Shown: positions 15,427 through 22,321 of the stretch, piece by piece
Numbering within the stretch: position 1 is the stretch's first letter
How the letters are laid out: every line of letters begins with the position of its first letter
DNA from: a virus
Length of the DNA stretch: 38,150 nt
IMG/VR virus record: IMGVR_UViG_3300045739_000037
Coordinates: 1 to 38,150 of that record
Strand: one strand, 5' to 3'
Made by a program: the position numbers and the translations under genes
Notes under the pieces: generated by a model
The model's input: only the letters and a program-made list of their open reading frames with translations
The model's database searches: none
Told to the model about the DNA's origin: nothing

Positions 15427-15781
15427 CTAAAACAGCGTCTTTTAACGCCGTTGGTTCTATCTCTAGGTGTTCACATATCCAAAGAAAAGAAAACGGGACA
15501 CATTCACGGCAATTAAAGAAGGCCCTTGAATTAAACACTGAATAATCGTCTAATTCATATCGGCTCTCTGAATAATCAATAATGGCTCTCCAGAGTATCG
15601 CTGCTAAAAGAGCTTTGTTAGGGTCTCCACCTTGGTTTAGTAAATTATTAAAACGCTTGCCACTTGTCCTATTATCCCACCTCTTAGCCTTAGCCGGCTC
15701 ATCTTCATAAAACATAGGGTCAATAACAAACCTTGGCTCTCGCTTATTTTTCGGCATACTTGATTTGATACACTGAAACAT
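15404..15781 (-). CDS. Minus-strand protein in early arm, possible regulator
   Basis: 125 residues. The ATG at 15781 overlaps the previous stop as TAATG; ATG 15757 (MPKNKREP) is an alternative. The C-terminal half (KALLAAILWRAIIDYSES, then FSFLWICEHLEIEPTALKDA) follows a pattern I recognise from small phage proteins: a helix, a short spacer, then Phe-Ser-Phe-x-x-Ile-Cys-Glu-x-Leu-x-Ile and a Pro-initiated helix, which looks like a helix-turn-helix. The family has no established function. The gene is transcribed against the surrounding arm with its own upstream partner, so a regulatory role is plausible. Confidence 0.65.
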   Translation of the reverse strand: MFQCIKSSMPKNKREPRFVIDPMFYEDEPAKAKRWDNRTSGKRFNNLLNQGGDPNKALLAAILWRAIIDYSESRYELDDYSVFNSRAFFNCRECVPFSFLWICEHLEIEPTALKDAVLAKKIKGK

Positions 15782-16020
15782 TACAGAGATTCCCCAAAAT
15801 AAGCCTTACACATACGCCTATATTTTTTCTTTTCTACCCTAAACGCTCTCCTTATATCACACACTTGGGTATACTTTAAAGGGCTTAAAACGTTCTCTTT
15901 ATGATGCTTAATCAAAGCCCTGTGCCATCCTAGCTGCTCTAATCTGCGTCTTGCCTCTTGATGGTCCATTTTTTTTGATAGTCTAACGTATTCTAAAAAG
16001 GACACTTTTCTTGCTATCAT
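15781..16020 (-). CDS. Small basic protein, first gene of minus-strand pair
   Basis: 79 residues from ATG 16020, selected because TTTTTTGGAG lies eight bases upstream; the longer frame to 16125 runs into the divergent gene. It is helical and strongly basic (SLKK.., EARRRLEQLGWHRALIKHHK, then RRAFRVEKKKYRRMCKAYF). It is coupled to the next gene by TAATG. Divergent from the gene at 16115 across a 94-bp gap. A nucleic-acid-binding regulator is an inference from charge and layout. Confidence 0.6.
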   Translation of the reverse strand: MIARKVSFLEYVRLSKKMDHQEARRRLEQLGWHRALIKHHKENVLSPLKYTQVCDIRRAFRVEKKKYRRMCKAYFGESL

Positions 16021-16114
16021 GATAATCTCCAAAAAAACATATTGACTTTTAGAATCATAGCATGAGATAAGAGGAGAGTAAACACATTTACAACCTAACC
16101 CAAAGGAGAATAAG
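16021..16114. promoter_or_regulatory. Divergent intergenic region
   Basis: 94 bp between the minus-strand pair and the plus-strand genes. On the plus strand TTGACT (16043) could be a -35 element with a poor -10 17-18 bp further. CCCAAAGGAGAATA at 16100 is nearly the same ribosome-binding segment as before the first early gene (13829). Promoters on both strands are expected here. Confidence 0.45.
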
Positions 16115-16417
16115 ATGGAATACAATCAAATGATGAAAACCATCAAGGATTTCCACGCTAAAATAGCCGGAGATAGAGAGAAGTTCGCTATCTACTGCTT
16201 GATACAGCGTTTGGAAGACGAGATGGACGAGTATTTAGACAAGATGTTCTGGTCTAATGCAACCGATGAAGAGCGGAAGCGAGAGAAGGCGGTAGCAAAG
16301 GCACACATGAAAACCATGAACTTTGCACACCAAATGCTTAATATGCCTTCGAAGCATGAAGTGGAAGCTCTTGAATATGAAACAGAGGAATTTTGGGAGA
16401 AGAAAAACAATGAATAG
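16115..16417 (+). CDS. Helical early protein, 100 residues
   Basis: ATG 16115 with CAAAGGAGAATAAG upstream. The protein is nearly all helix with many Glu/Lys/Met (DREKFAIYCLIQRLEDEMDE; HEVEALEYETEEFWEKK). No known motif. It starts an operon that runs to 18104: each following gene overlaps or nearly touches the next. Function unknown. Confidence 0.7.
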   Translation: MEYNQMMKTIKDFHAKIAGDREKFAIYCLIQRLEDEMDEYLDKMFWSNATDEERKREKAVAKAHMKTMNFAHQMLNMPSKHEVEALEYETEEFWEKKNNE

Positions 16418-16622
16418 CGTACAAATTAGGAAAGTCGATAACGGTTATATAATCTCTTGGTACGATGAGGAGATGCATCGAGCTAAGGAATCAGTAGAGC
16501 TACTGTTCGAGCATGTTGTAGAGGCTCTGGCTGAACATCTTGGTGAAGATAAGTGGACCGTCAAACGTGCTTGTGAACGATATATTGAATCAGCAAACCT
16601 AAAGGAGTGTGGAAATGAGTAG
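16410..16622 (+). CDS. Hypothetical protein, 70 residues
   Basis: ATG 16410 overlaps the previous gene by 8 bp and follows GGGAGA. It begins MNSVQIRKVDNGYIISWYD: two strands of an N-terminal beta hairpin, then an acidic helix (SVELLFEHVVEALAEHLGE). The pattern 'x-I-x-K-x-x-N-G-Y-I-I-x-W' followed by helix is frequent in tiny phage proteins of unknown role. Overlap with both neighbours supports expression as part of the operon. Confidence 0.65.
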   Translation: MNSVQIRKVDNGYIISWYDEEMHRAKESVELLFEHVVEALAEHLGEDKWTVKRACERYIESANLKECGNE

Positions 16623-16857
16623 AGCTAAATACCCTAGACTTAGACATGTAAGCGTTACAGACCTGTTAGGCCCTCCGCTTGATGCAGATACAGCAGCTTC
16701 AGTTGAATGTGACCGCATCAGAGAACGAAGGCTTGGCAAATGTGTAACATCAGAACGCAGTATTGGATGGGTCCGAGAGGATGCATACGGAGACTTCGGG
16801 GGTGATAACAACGCTTGCTCAAGCGACTACCTACGAAGACAAAAAAGAGGAGGTTAA
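16615..16857 (+). CDS. Hypothetical protein, 80 residues
   Basis: ATG 16615 with AAAGGAG upstream; a GTG two codons earlier is less likely. Arg- and Asp-rich (ECDRIRERRLGKCVTSERSI), with no hydrophobic core segments, so probably a small, soluble or partly disordered protein. It overlaps the preceding gene by 8 bp and ends 2 bp before the single-strand-binding-like gene. Function unknown. Confidence 0.6.
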   Translation: MSRAKYPRLRHVSVTDLLGPPLDADTAASVECDRIRERRLGKCVTSERSIGWVREDAYGDFGGDNNACSSDYLRRQKRGG

Positions 16858-16859
16858 TT

Positions 16860-17441
16860 ATGAGCCATCAGGAAAAGCAAGAAATTATAAATACTATTCC
16901 TGATGTCGAGGACACGTACGAGACTATCGAGAAGGGAAACCACTTGATGGGTCTCGTACGAATCCAAAACATCGACATGCCCACATGGGACGAGTCAATA
17001 AGTGCATTCAATAAAGAAAAGACAAAGCCAGGTTACCGGCTGTCGTTTCGCTCAAAGGAGAATAAAAACTCTTTTGTAAATATTGATGTCGCTTCTTCTA
17101 CTTTTAAACGCTCCAACATGTGGAACCTCTTGAACAACATGAGCGGAGAGCAGCTAAAGCCTAACGTTAAAAGCAGCGAGCTTTTTGAGACCATGCTAGG
17201 GTTTCAGGGCCAGTGGTTTGATGTTCGAGTAGCTCATAGAGAGGGTAAAGGAAAGTATGAGGGAACATTCTTTGCACACATTAAAGACCTTCAAGTCTAT
17301 CCGGCTGCTAAGTGTCCTAAAGGTAGTGCTCTGGATTTCTTTGGTGAAGAGCTAAAGGAACCGCCTAAGAAGATTCCACATCAGGATGACTTAGAACCCG
17401 AGAAGGATGATAGCTTAGATGATGATGAAATACCTTTCTAG
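16860..17441 (+). CDS. Single-stranded DNA-binding-like protein
   Basis: 193 residues; ATG 16860 after AGAGGAGG. The C-terminus is strongly acidic and ends DDDEIPF, the hallmark of bacterial and phage single-stranded DNA-binding proteins whose tail recruits partner enzymes. The body is beta-rich with aromatic residues suited to an OB fold (VRIQNIDMPTWDESISAF; FQGQWFDVRVAH; GTFFAHIKDLQVYP). I do not recognise the exact family. In this phage, without polymerase or helicase, such a protein could coat replication intermediates and attract host SSB partners. The tail is direct evidence; the OB fold is inferred. Confidence 0.75.
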   Translation: MSHQEKQEIINTIPDVEDTYETIEKGNHLMGLVRIQNIDMPTWDESISAFNKEKTKPGYRLSFRSKENKNSFVNIDVASSTFKRSNMWNLLNNMSGEQLKPNVKSSELFETMLGFQGQWFDVRVAHREGKGKYEGTFFAHIKDLQVYPAAKCPKGSALDFFGEELKEPPKKIPHQDDLEPEKDDSLDDDEIPF

Positions 17442-17450
17442 GAGGCTATC

Positions 17451-18104
17451 GTGAGTGAGAATATTCTAGAAGGTCAAGTAGTAGGAGAACAAAGTGCAAG
17501 GAAAAGCAAAGAGGGCAAGCTCGGTATCGAGTTCTGTCTACAAGATAAGAGGGGAAACGCTAAAGATTGTGTGCTCTGGACTCACGTCTGCCGCCAAGAC
17601 CCTAACGGACTGCTACCTGGCAGGGAGTATATCCTCAGAGGCTTTAAGGGTAGTGGAGGGACATTTGTCGTCAAGTCTTACACTCGTAAAGGAGATGAGG
17701 AAGAACCCACTCACAGAAGCGTCAGAGAACAAATCTTAATGGATTATTGCTCTATGAGAGGAGATGCGGAGCTTCCGTCTTGGTTTTATACCGAGAAGGG
17801 AAACGAGATATATAGAAAGTGTCTTAAAGAACTTAGCGGCTACATGGTAGCTCAGGGTTATGTTAAGGCAATAACTTCTAATGGCCTCGAATGGGTTCAG
17901 GAGAAGTGGTGTGTCAAGCATGGTGAGGATTGGTATGAACGGATTCACTTTTGCTACAAGGCACTAGGAGATGAGCGTGTAATCCATGAGTTCAAACGCT
18001 TTGAAAAGAAGTATGGCAGTTCTGTAAAGACCATAGATGTTAAAGCATACAACGAGAAGTTTATACCTTGGTTGATACAGCAAGCACAGGAGTCTTTCGA
18101 GTAG
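17451..18104 (+). CDS. Partner of the SSB-like protein, unknown function
   Basis: 217 residues from GTG 17451, six bases after GGAGG. The first 85 residues are beta-rich (GQVVGEQSARKSKEGKLGIE; YILRGFKGSGGTFVVKSYTR) and could be a second OB-like domain. The rest is helical with a Trp-rich part (WYERIHFCYKALG) and a C-terminal helix. No nuclease or ATPase motif is found. It is separated from the SSB-like gene by 9 bp and both likely act on the same DNA. The gene is followed by a terminator-like hairpin, so it ends the operon. Confidence 0.6.
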   Translation: MSENILEGQVVGEQSARKSKEGKLGIEFCLQDKRGNAKDCVLWTHVCRQDPNGLLPGREYILRGFKGSGGTFVVKSYTRKGDEEEPTHRSVREQILMDYCSMRGDAELPSWFYTEKGNEIYRKCLKELSGYMVAQGYVKAITSNGLEWVQEKWCVKHGEDWYERIHFCYKALGDERVIHEFKRFEKKYGSSVKTIDVKAYNEKFIPWLIQQAQESFE

Positions 18105-18142
18105 CTACTCCTTTGGGTATTCGGAAAAGCTATTCGGGTGTG

Positions 18143-18167
18143 GCCCCGACCTTAAACGGGGCTTTAT
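18143..18167 (+). terminator. Rho-independent-type terminator
   Basis: GCCCCG, eight-base loop ACCTTAAA, CGGGGC then TTTAT. It lies 39 bp after the 217-residue gene and 22 bp before the next start. The T run is short, so termination may be partial. Confidence 0.65.
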
Positions 18168-18188
18168 GGCTAAACAAGAGAGGGCATT

Positions 18189-18620
18189 ATGTTCTGGAGA
18201 GAGAGGGCTAAGAAACGTACCATTGATGAGATGGTCGAGAAGGTAACTGAAATCATGGGCAAACGTATAGAAAAACAAATCGAAGATGCAATTGAACCAT
18301 TAAGGAAAAGGATTATAGTATTAGAAAAGCTGCTTCAGTTAAGTAGAATAGACCTAGATGAGTACGGTCATCCTTGGAACTTTTTCATCCCCAACTGTGG
18401 CCGCAATCCGAATCCACCCAAGCGTACACGTTATGAGATTGATGTATGTAAAGAGATGCGGAGCTATATAGACCCGCCCATGACTAAGAAAGATGACGAG
18501 TTTACAGTCACACCCAAGAAGAGGAAATATGAAAAACGTGACCCGAAAGAGAAAGCGAAGAAGAGCAGCGTTTCTAATACCAAAAGAAAAGCGAAGTCCA
18601 AAGCAAGAAAAACTAGCTAA
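18189..18620 (+). CDS. Coiled-coil protein with basic tail
   Basis: 143 residues; ATG 18189 after GAGAGGGC. Residues 1-55 make a charged helix with heptads (MGKRIEKQIEDAIEPLRKRI). The middle includes Pro-rich WNFFIPNCGRNPNPPKRT. The last 45 residues are mostly Lys/Arg/Ser (KKRKYEKRDPKEKAKKSS), the sort of tail that binds DNA or RNA. It begins a new transcription unit after a terminator and precedes a small basic ORF and the protease. Function unknown. Confidence 0.6.
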   Translation: MFWRERAKKRTIDEMVEKVTEIMGKRIEKQIEDAIEPLRKRIIVLEKLLQLSRIDLDEYGHPWNFFIPNCGRNPNPPKRTRYEIDVCKEMRSYIDPPMTKKDDEFTVTPKKRKYEKRDPKEKAKKSSVSNTKRKAKSKARKTS

Positions 18621-18663
18621 GGAGTACGTCGAGGAACGCAGGAAAGCTAAGGAGCAATCATGA
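18529..18663 (+). CDS. Small basic ORF coupled to protease gene
   Basis: 44 residues from ATG 18529 (GAGG six bases upstream) to TGA 18661-18663. The stop overlaps the protease start as ATGA. The product is very basic (MKNVTRKRKRRRAAFLIPKE) with a helical, charged end. It overlaps the end of the previous gene by 92 bp in another frame, where both sequences are Lys/Arg-rich. It may be real or act mainly to couple translation to the protease. Confidence 0.45.
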   Translation: MKNVTRKRKRRRAAFLIPKEKRSPKQEKLAKEYVEERRKAKEQS

Positions 18664-20018
18664 GAACTTTACTCACCATCTTAGCGTTAGTTATTGCATC
18701 CAATGTATGGGCAACACCGTTAGTATTTAAGGATGAGTATGTTTTGTATAAGGTTAGCCCCGACTTAACAACTGCAAGTTCAGATGATAAAGTATTACTG
18801 GTTAAAACGAAGGGAGGGCATCTTAGGACTGCTAGGCATGAAGAAAGTCGAATGCTCAAACCTTATGACACCCGAGGAGATAAATGCCCAATTGTCTCCC
18901 AGGGTTACGTTTGCTCTCCAAACTTCCTTATCAGACCTGCTTTCCAATCAAACGACCCATACTACAAAAGTCAAATGCTTTATGGAATTAATGGGACATT
19001 TGGAGTGGGTGCAGATAAAGTTTGGGATTCCACCAACGGTAGCGGGGCGTTGGTTGCGGTCCTTGATACCGGAATCGACCTAAACCATCCTGACCTAAAA
19101 CAAAACATTTGGATAAATCCTGGAGAAGCACTCGATGGTAGCGACACTGACGGGAATGGCTACACTGATGACGTATGGGGCTTTAATTTTGCTAATGCTG
19201 GCTTACCATTCGACTACAATGGGCATGGGACGCACGTTGCGGGGACCGTTGCGGCTGTTAGCAATCATATTGGCGTGGTGGGCGTTGCTTATTCTAGTAA
19301 ACTTATCGCTGTTAAAATCATTGGAGACAGTGGTGGTGGTTCTATTTTCTCAGCTATAAAAGGAATAAACTATGTTACAAGTCTGGCTAAGTCTGGTCAT
19401 AATATTGTTGCTATTAACGCTTCTTGGGGTAGTCCTGGATTCTCAGAGCCACTTAGACAAGCAATTCAAGAAGCTGCTGAACAGGGAATCCTCTTCATCG
19501 CAGCAGCAGGAAACCAAGGAGTAAATAATGACAAACATCCGTATTACCCTGCAACATTCGGACTCCCGAATATACTGTCGGTGGGAGCGATTGATAGCGG
19601 AGGGAACGTGGCAACCTTTTCTAACTACGGAGTACAAACCGTCCACCTCTTCGCTCCAGGCGTGGGAATATGGTCAACTATCCCAGATAGACGCTACGAC
19701 CTTCTTTCAGGGACTAGCATGTCTGCACCACACGTTACAGGCGTTGCAGCCCTTCTGCAAGGAGGACTTGCAGACCGTAGACATAAAATCCTTACTGGCG
19801 TTACCAAAAGGGAAAATCTTGCCAAAAGATGTACGACAGCAGGAACAGCGAACGCACTCGGCAGCGTTAGCGGGGCACCTCCCGTGTGCAAGAAAAAGAA
19901 ATGTATAAAATGCTGCAAGGCTTGCAAGGAAAAGTATAAGAAGAAAAAGAAACGTAGAAAGTGTCGGACTAAATGCCGGTACACCTACAACTGTGATAAA
20001 GGAGTTTGTAAAAAGTGA
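18660..20018 (+). CDS. Secreted subtilisin-family (S8) serine protease with Cys/Lys-rich tail
   Basis: 452 residues; ATG 18660 after AAGGAG. A signal peptide spans about residues 1-18 (MRTLLTILALVIASNVWA, cut before Thr-Pro). After a short pro-like region, the S8 domain (about 95-370) keeps all active-site elements: VAVLDTG with D136, NGHGTHVAGT with H189, oxyanion N285 in AAAGNQG, and SGTSMSAPH with S353. An Asp-rich loop DTDGNGYTDD (162-171) fits a calcium site. The C-terminus (about 391-452) has ten Cys among Lys/Arg runs. The role is unknown; degrading host surface protein, processing virion proteins or attacking competing phage are options. Only a few phages are known to me to carry exported S8 proteases. 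Confidence 0.93.
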   Translation: MRTLLTILALVIASNVWATPLVFKDEYVLYKVSPDLTTASSDDKVLLVKTKGGHLRTARHEESRMLKPYDTRGDKCPIVSQGYVCSPNFLIRPAFQSNDPYYKSQMLYGINGTFGVGADKVWDSTNGSGALVAVLDTGIDLNHPDLKQNIWINPGEALDGSDTDGNGYTDDVWGFNFANAGLPFDYNGHGTHVAGTVAAVSNHIGVVGVAYSSKLIAVKIIGDSGGGSIFSAIKGINYVTSLAKSGHNIVAINASWGSPGFSEPLRQAIQEAAEQGILFIAAAGNQGVNNDKHPYYPATFGLPNILSVGAIDSGGNVATFSNYGVQTVHLFAPGVGIWSTIPDRRYDLLSGTSMSAPHVTGVAALLQGGLADRRHKILTGVTKRENLAKRCTTAGTANALGSVSGAPPVCKKKKCIKCCKACKEKYKKKKKRRKCRTKCRYTYNCDKGVCKK

Positions 20019-20653
20019 GTAAAGAAATAGTAATAGCACATTATAACGAACCGCTTGAGTGGATTAAGGATATACCGGAAGGCTGGCGTATTGTTGTCTA
20101 CTTCAAGGGCAAGAAGCCTGAGCCAGTAGAGGGAGTTCTATATAGAGAGCTAGAGAATGTAGGTAGAGAGTCACACACGTACCTTTACCACATCATAGCT
20201 AACTACGATAAGCTCTGTGACATAACTGTGTTCACTCAAGCTGACCCATTCGACCACAACATAAAGTTCCTAGAAGAACTAAAGTACGTTAAGGAAGATA
20301 TATCCTTTCGCCGGCTCTCAAGGCGTGGCCTCTTGCATGATGAAGCTCTATATCCACATCTAGCAGGAGATAAGTATCCAGAGTTCTTCCGTGAGACAAT
20401 GGGCTACGATTGTGACGCTATGAACTTCTGCTTTGCGAACGCTATCTTTGCGGTGAACAAGGACGTAGTGCAGGGAAGGCATCTTGATTTTTATAGAGAC
20501 CTATTCACACGACTACCTCAAACGCTCATGCCTTTTCAGGGACACTTTATAGAACGTATGTGGGCTAGGATATTCCGTGTGGTAGAGAAGCCAACAGATA
20601 AACAGATGGTTGCTATCAGCCGACTATTACATGAGATGGAAAATGAAAGTTAG
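20015..20653 (+). CDS. DUF3431 glycosyltransferase-like protein
   Basis: 212 residues from GTG 20015, overlapping the protease stop as GTGA, with AAGGAG upstream. The pattern fits DUF3431: VIAHYNEPLEWIKDIPEGWR at the start, a Y-x-x-x-x-x-L-x-N-V-G-R-E-S-H-T-Y segment (LENVGRESHTYLYHIIANYD, about 48-67) and VFTQADPFDH (about 75-84). The family is found in surface polysaccharide clusters and is thought related to glycosyltransferases; its reaction is not firmly established. It lies between the protease and a GT-A-type glycosyltransferase, suggesting cell-surface or virion sugar modification. Confidence 0.8.
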   Translation: MSKEIVIAHYNEPLEWIKDIPEGWRIVVYFKGKKPEPVEGVLYRELENVGRESHTYLYHIIANYDKLCDITVFTQADPFDHNIKFLEELKYVKEDISFRRLSRRGLLHDEALYPHLAGDKYPEFFRETMGYDCDAMNFCFANAIFAVNKDVVQGRHLDFYRDLFTRLPQTLMPFQGHFIERMWARIFRVVEKPTDKQMVAISRLLHEMENES

Positions 20654-21437
20654 TTTAATTACTCCAACAGGTGGTAGACCGCTTGCCTTCAGCATTTGTG
20701 AACGTTGGATGGCAAGACAGACTAAGATATGGGATGAGTGGTATGTCCTAGATGACTGCGACCCTGCCACTCCCCTAACGCTAGGGCAGCGTAGTATAAG
20801 ACCATCCTGGCGATGGGAAAAGGGAATGGACACACAGAGAGAGAATGTTTGTGAGCTGCTTGATGCTGTTACCGGAGACATTATCTTCTTTATTGAAGAT
20901 GATGATTGGTATCACCCTAATTACATAAAGAAGATGTGCAAGCTCGCAGAGGTGACGGGAGCTAATGCAGTAGGGGAAGCGTTCTCTAGGCACTACCACA
21001 TTTTATCACGTTGCTATTATCAATTCCCCAACACTGAGTATTCTCCTTTATGCTCTACCGTTATTACCAGAGAGAACATTCCTAACATGATAAAGGCATG
21101 TCAGATTAAGGAGACTCCTATAGACGGGACGTTTTGGTGTAACTTTTCTAAAGGAGCACTGATAAAAGGTGACTTAGTGTTAGGTATTAAAGGACTTCCA
21201 GGTAGACAAGCCTCTAGTGCATGGCACAATGAAAGCGGTAGAGACGTTGCTAAGATGAAATACTTCGGAGCTTCAGTTGATAACTATGGAACTATATTAA
21301 GAGATTGGATAGGAGAGAGGGATGCCAAAGTCTACGAACAAATTCAATGCAAGGAAGACGGAGGTGGACGGGTTCCTGTTCGACAGCAAGAAGGAGAGCG
21401 AGAGGTATCTGTACCTGAAAGCAAGGATGGCGAATAA
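20643..21437 (+). CDS. Glycosyltransferase, family 2-like (GT-A fold)
   Basis: 264 residues from ATG 20643, at MKVSLITPTGGRP; an earlier in-frame ATG would lie inside the previous gene. GT-A features are VSLITPTGGRP (nucleotide-sugar entry), EWYVLDDCDPATP and the metal-binding acidic motif in FIEDDDWYHPNYI (about residues 78-90). The last 38 residues are read out of frame through the start of the next gene, so the true ancestral stop may have been lost. It probably moves a sugar from a nucleotide donor to an unknown acceptor; with DUF3431 it could glycosylate DNA, protein or a surface polymer. Confidence 0.8.
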   Translation: MKVSLITPTGGRPLAFSICERWMARQTKIWDEWYVLDDCDPATPLTLGQRSIRPSWRWEKGMDTQRENVCELLDAVTGDIIFFIEDDDWYHPNYIKKMCKLAEVTGANAVGEAFSRHYHILSRCYYQFPNTEYSPLCSTVITRENIPNMIKACQIKETPIDGTFWCNFSKGALIKGDLVLGIKGLPGRQASSAWHNESGRDVAKMKYFGASVDNYGTILRDWIGERDAKVYEQIQCKEDGGGRVPVRQQEGEREVSVPESKDGE

Positions 21438-21654
21438 GGAGATAGAAGACCTGGAGCTACAACCACCGTTTAAGATGAGCGTTAAGGGTAAGCACATCTG
21501 TAGATACACTGCTGACTTTAGATATAAGGAGAATGGAAAGATAGTTATCGAGGACGTGAAGGGTTATAAGAAGAAGATGGCTTATGCATACTGGCAGCTA
21601 AAGTGGAAGCTCCTTCAGGCATTAGAACCCGATTGGATATATAGGGAAATTTAG
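21322..21654 (+). CDS. DUF1064 PD-(D/E)XK nuclease-like protein
   Basis: 110 residues; ATG 21322 with GGAGAGAGG upstream. The N-terminal KFNARKTEVDGFLFDSKKES and the core Tyr-Thr-Ala-Asp-Phe-x-Tyr, then VIEDVKGYKKKM are diagnostic of DUF1064, a small phage family with a PD-(D/E)XK restriction-like fold, related in fold to Holliday-junction and VSR-type nucleases. Catalytic residues visible are E (in SKKESE), D (TADF) and ED-V-K. It begins inside the end of the glycosyltransferase gene, overlapping it by 116 bp in the +1 frame. It could resolve branched DNA before packaging. Confidence 0.82.
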   Translation: MPKSTNKFNARKTEVDGFLFDSKKESERYLYLKARMANKEIEDLELQPPFKMSVKGKHICRYTADFRYKENGKIVIEDVKGYKKKMAYAYWQLKWKLLQALEPDWIYREI

Positions 21655-21685
21655 AACTTTAGTGTTGGAATTCTAGTGAAGAAAG

Positions 21686-21877
21686 ATGAAAGCAATAAAC
21701 GTTAACTTTATAGAGAAGTATGGTTTTGAACGCCCTCCCGATAGAGATGGGTATTATATTAGCCGCTTGAATCTTATGAAGATGATTGAGGACTTTGCTA
21801 AAAACCAAATCTTTCCACCGATTAAGATTGTTTGGGATGAGAAAATTAATTCAACCAAGGAGGAAGGCGATGGGTGA
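21686..21877 (+). CDS. Small early protein, 63 residues
   Basis: 63 residues beginning MKAINVNFIEKYGFERPPDR. The first half has an aromatic-rich turn (Tyr-Gly-Phe-Glu-Arg-Pro-Pro) and the second a helix. It ends EKINSTKEEGDG, which is shared in pattern with the next gene (EKIDSAKEEGNE) because both ends are encoded by the repeated ribosome-binding cassette. No function recognised. It overlaps the next gene by 8 bp. Confidence 0.55.
   Translation: MKAINVNFIEKYGFERPPDRDGYYISRLNLMKMIEDFAKNQIFPPIKIVWDEKINSTKEEGDG
21839..21872 (+). repeat. Ribosome-binding cassette repeat, copy 1
   Basis: GAGAAAATTAATTCAACCAAGGAGGAAGGCGATG. A near-identical 34-base copy lies at 22062-22095, and the shorter core CCAAGGAGGA recurs at 22304 and 22521. 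Each copy places a strong AAGGAGG before a start codon while encoding the KEEG-type end of the gene before. Confidence 0.75.
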
Positions 21878-22100
21878 TAAATGTCCAAAGTGCAACGGCA
21901 GTTTCCGAGGGCCGTCATATAGGTCAAGTGGCTTTGTTAATGGCTGTTTACTGGGGGAACACTTGCTTTATGTATGCGCCCAATGTGGCTATCAGGAAGC
22001 AAGGCCAACAAAAGATGCGGGGGAAACTCATGCATATACATATCGAGGTAGCTTTGTTACCGAGAAAATTGACTCAGCCAAGGAGGAAGGTAATGAGTGA
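21870..22100 (+). CDS. Zinc-ribbon protein, 76 residues
   Basis: ATG 21870 follows AAGGAGGAAGG. Two Cys pairs, CPKC (near residue 5) and CAQC (near residue 36), separated by about 30 residues make a zinc-ribbon or rubredoxin-like knuckle: MGDKCPKCNGSFRGPSYR then LYVCAQCGYQEARP. The ending (KIDSAKEEGNE) is encoded by the repeated cassette. Small phage zinc ribbons often bind nucleic acid or host polymerase, but the target here is unknown. Confidence 0.7.
   Translation: MGDKCPKCNGSFRGPSYRSSGFVNGCLLGEHLLYVCAQCGYQEARPTKDAGETHAYTYRGSFVTEKIDSAKEEGNE
22062..22095 (+). repeat. Ribosome-binding cassette repeat, copy 2
   Basis: Same element as 21839-21872 with only a few base differences (GAGAAAATTGACTCAGCC then AAGGAGGAAGG, TAATG). 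It drives the DUF551 gene at 22093. Confidence 0.75.
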
Positions 22101-22317
22101 GGAGTGGATTGATGTAAAAGACGAGCTTCCGGAGCTTGATACGGAAGTCTTGCTTTTTGATGAAGAAGATGGGTGCCAAGTCGGTTATCGCACATCGGGG
22201 AAGCCTTACTTAAATTGGGTTTGCTCTTATGCACATGACGGGTGGTCCCATGCTGCATTGGGAGATGTTACCCACTGGATGCCACTACCCAAGCCACCCG
22301 CAACCAAGGAGGATTGA
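22093..22317 (+). CDS. DUF551 protein
   Basis: 74 residues from ATG 22093, overlapping the previous gene by 8 bp. The start EEWIDVKDELPELDTEVLLF and the end VTHWMPLPKPPATKED are the two conserved ends of DUF551 (W-I-x-V-x-D-x-L-P and T-H-W-M-P-L-P-x-P-P). The family is common in phages and its function is not known. Preceded by the AAGGAGGAAGG cassette. Confidence 0.85.
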   Translation: MSEEWIDVKDELPELDTEVLLFDEEDGCQVGYRTSGKPYLNWVCSYAHDGWSHAALGDVTHWMPLPKPPATKED

Positions 22318-22321
22318 TGTT

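Noticed and set aside
19694-20039. Minus-strand Phe/Leu-rich frames opposite the protease end
   Set aside because: They mirror Lys-rich codons of the protease tail and have no start signal.
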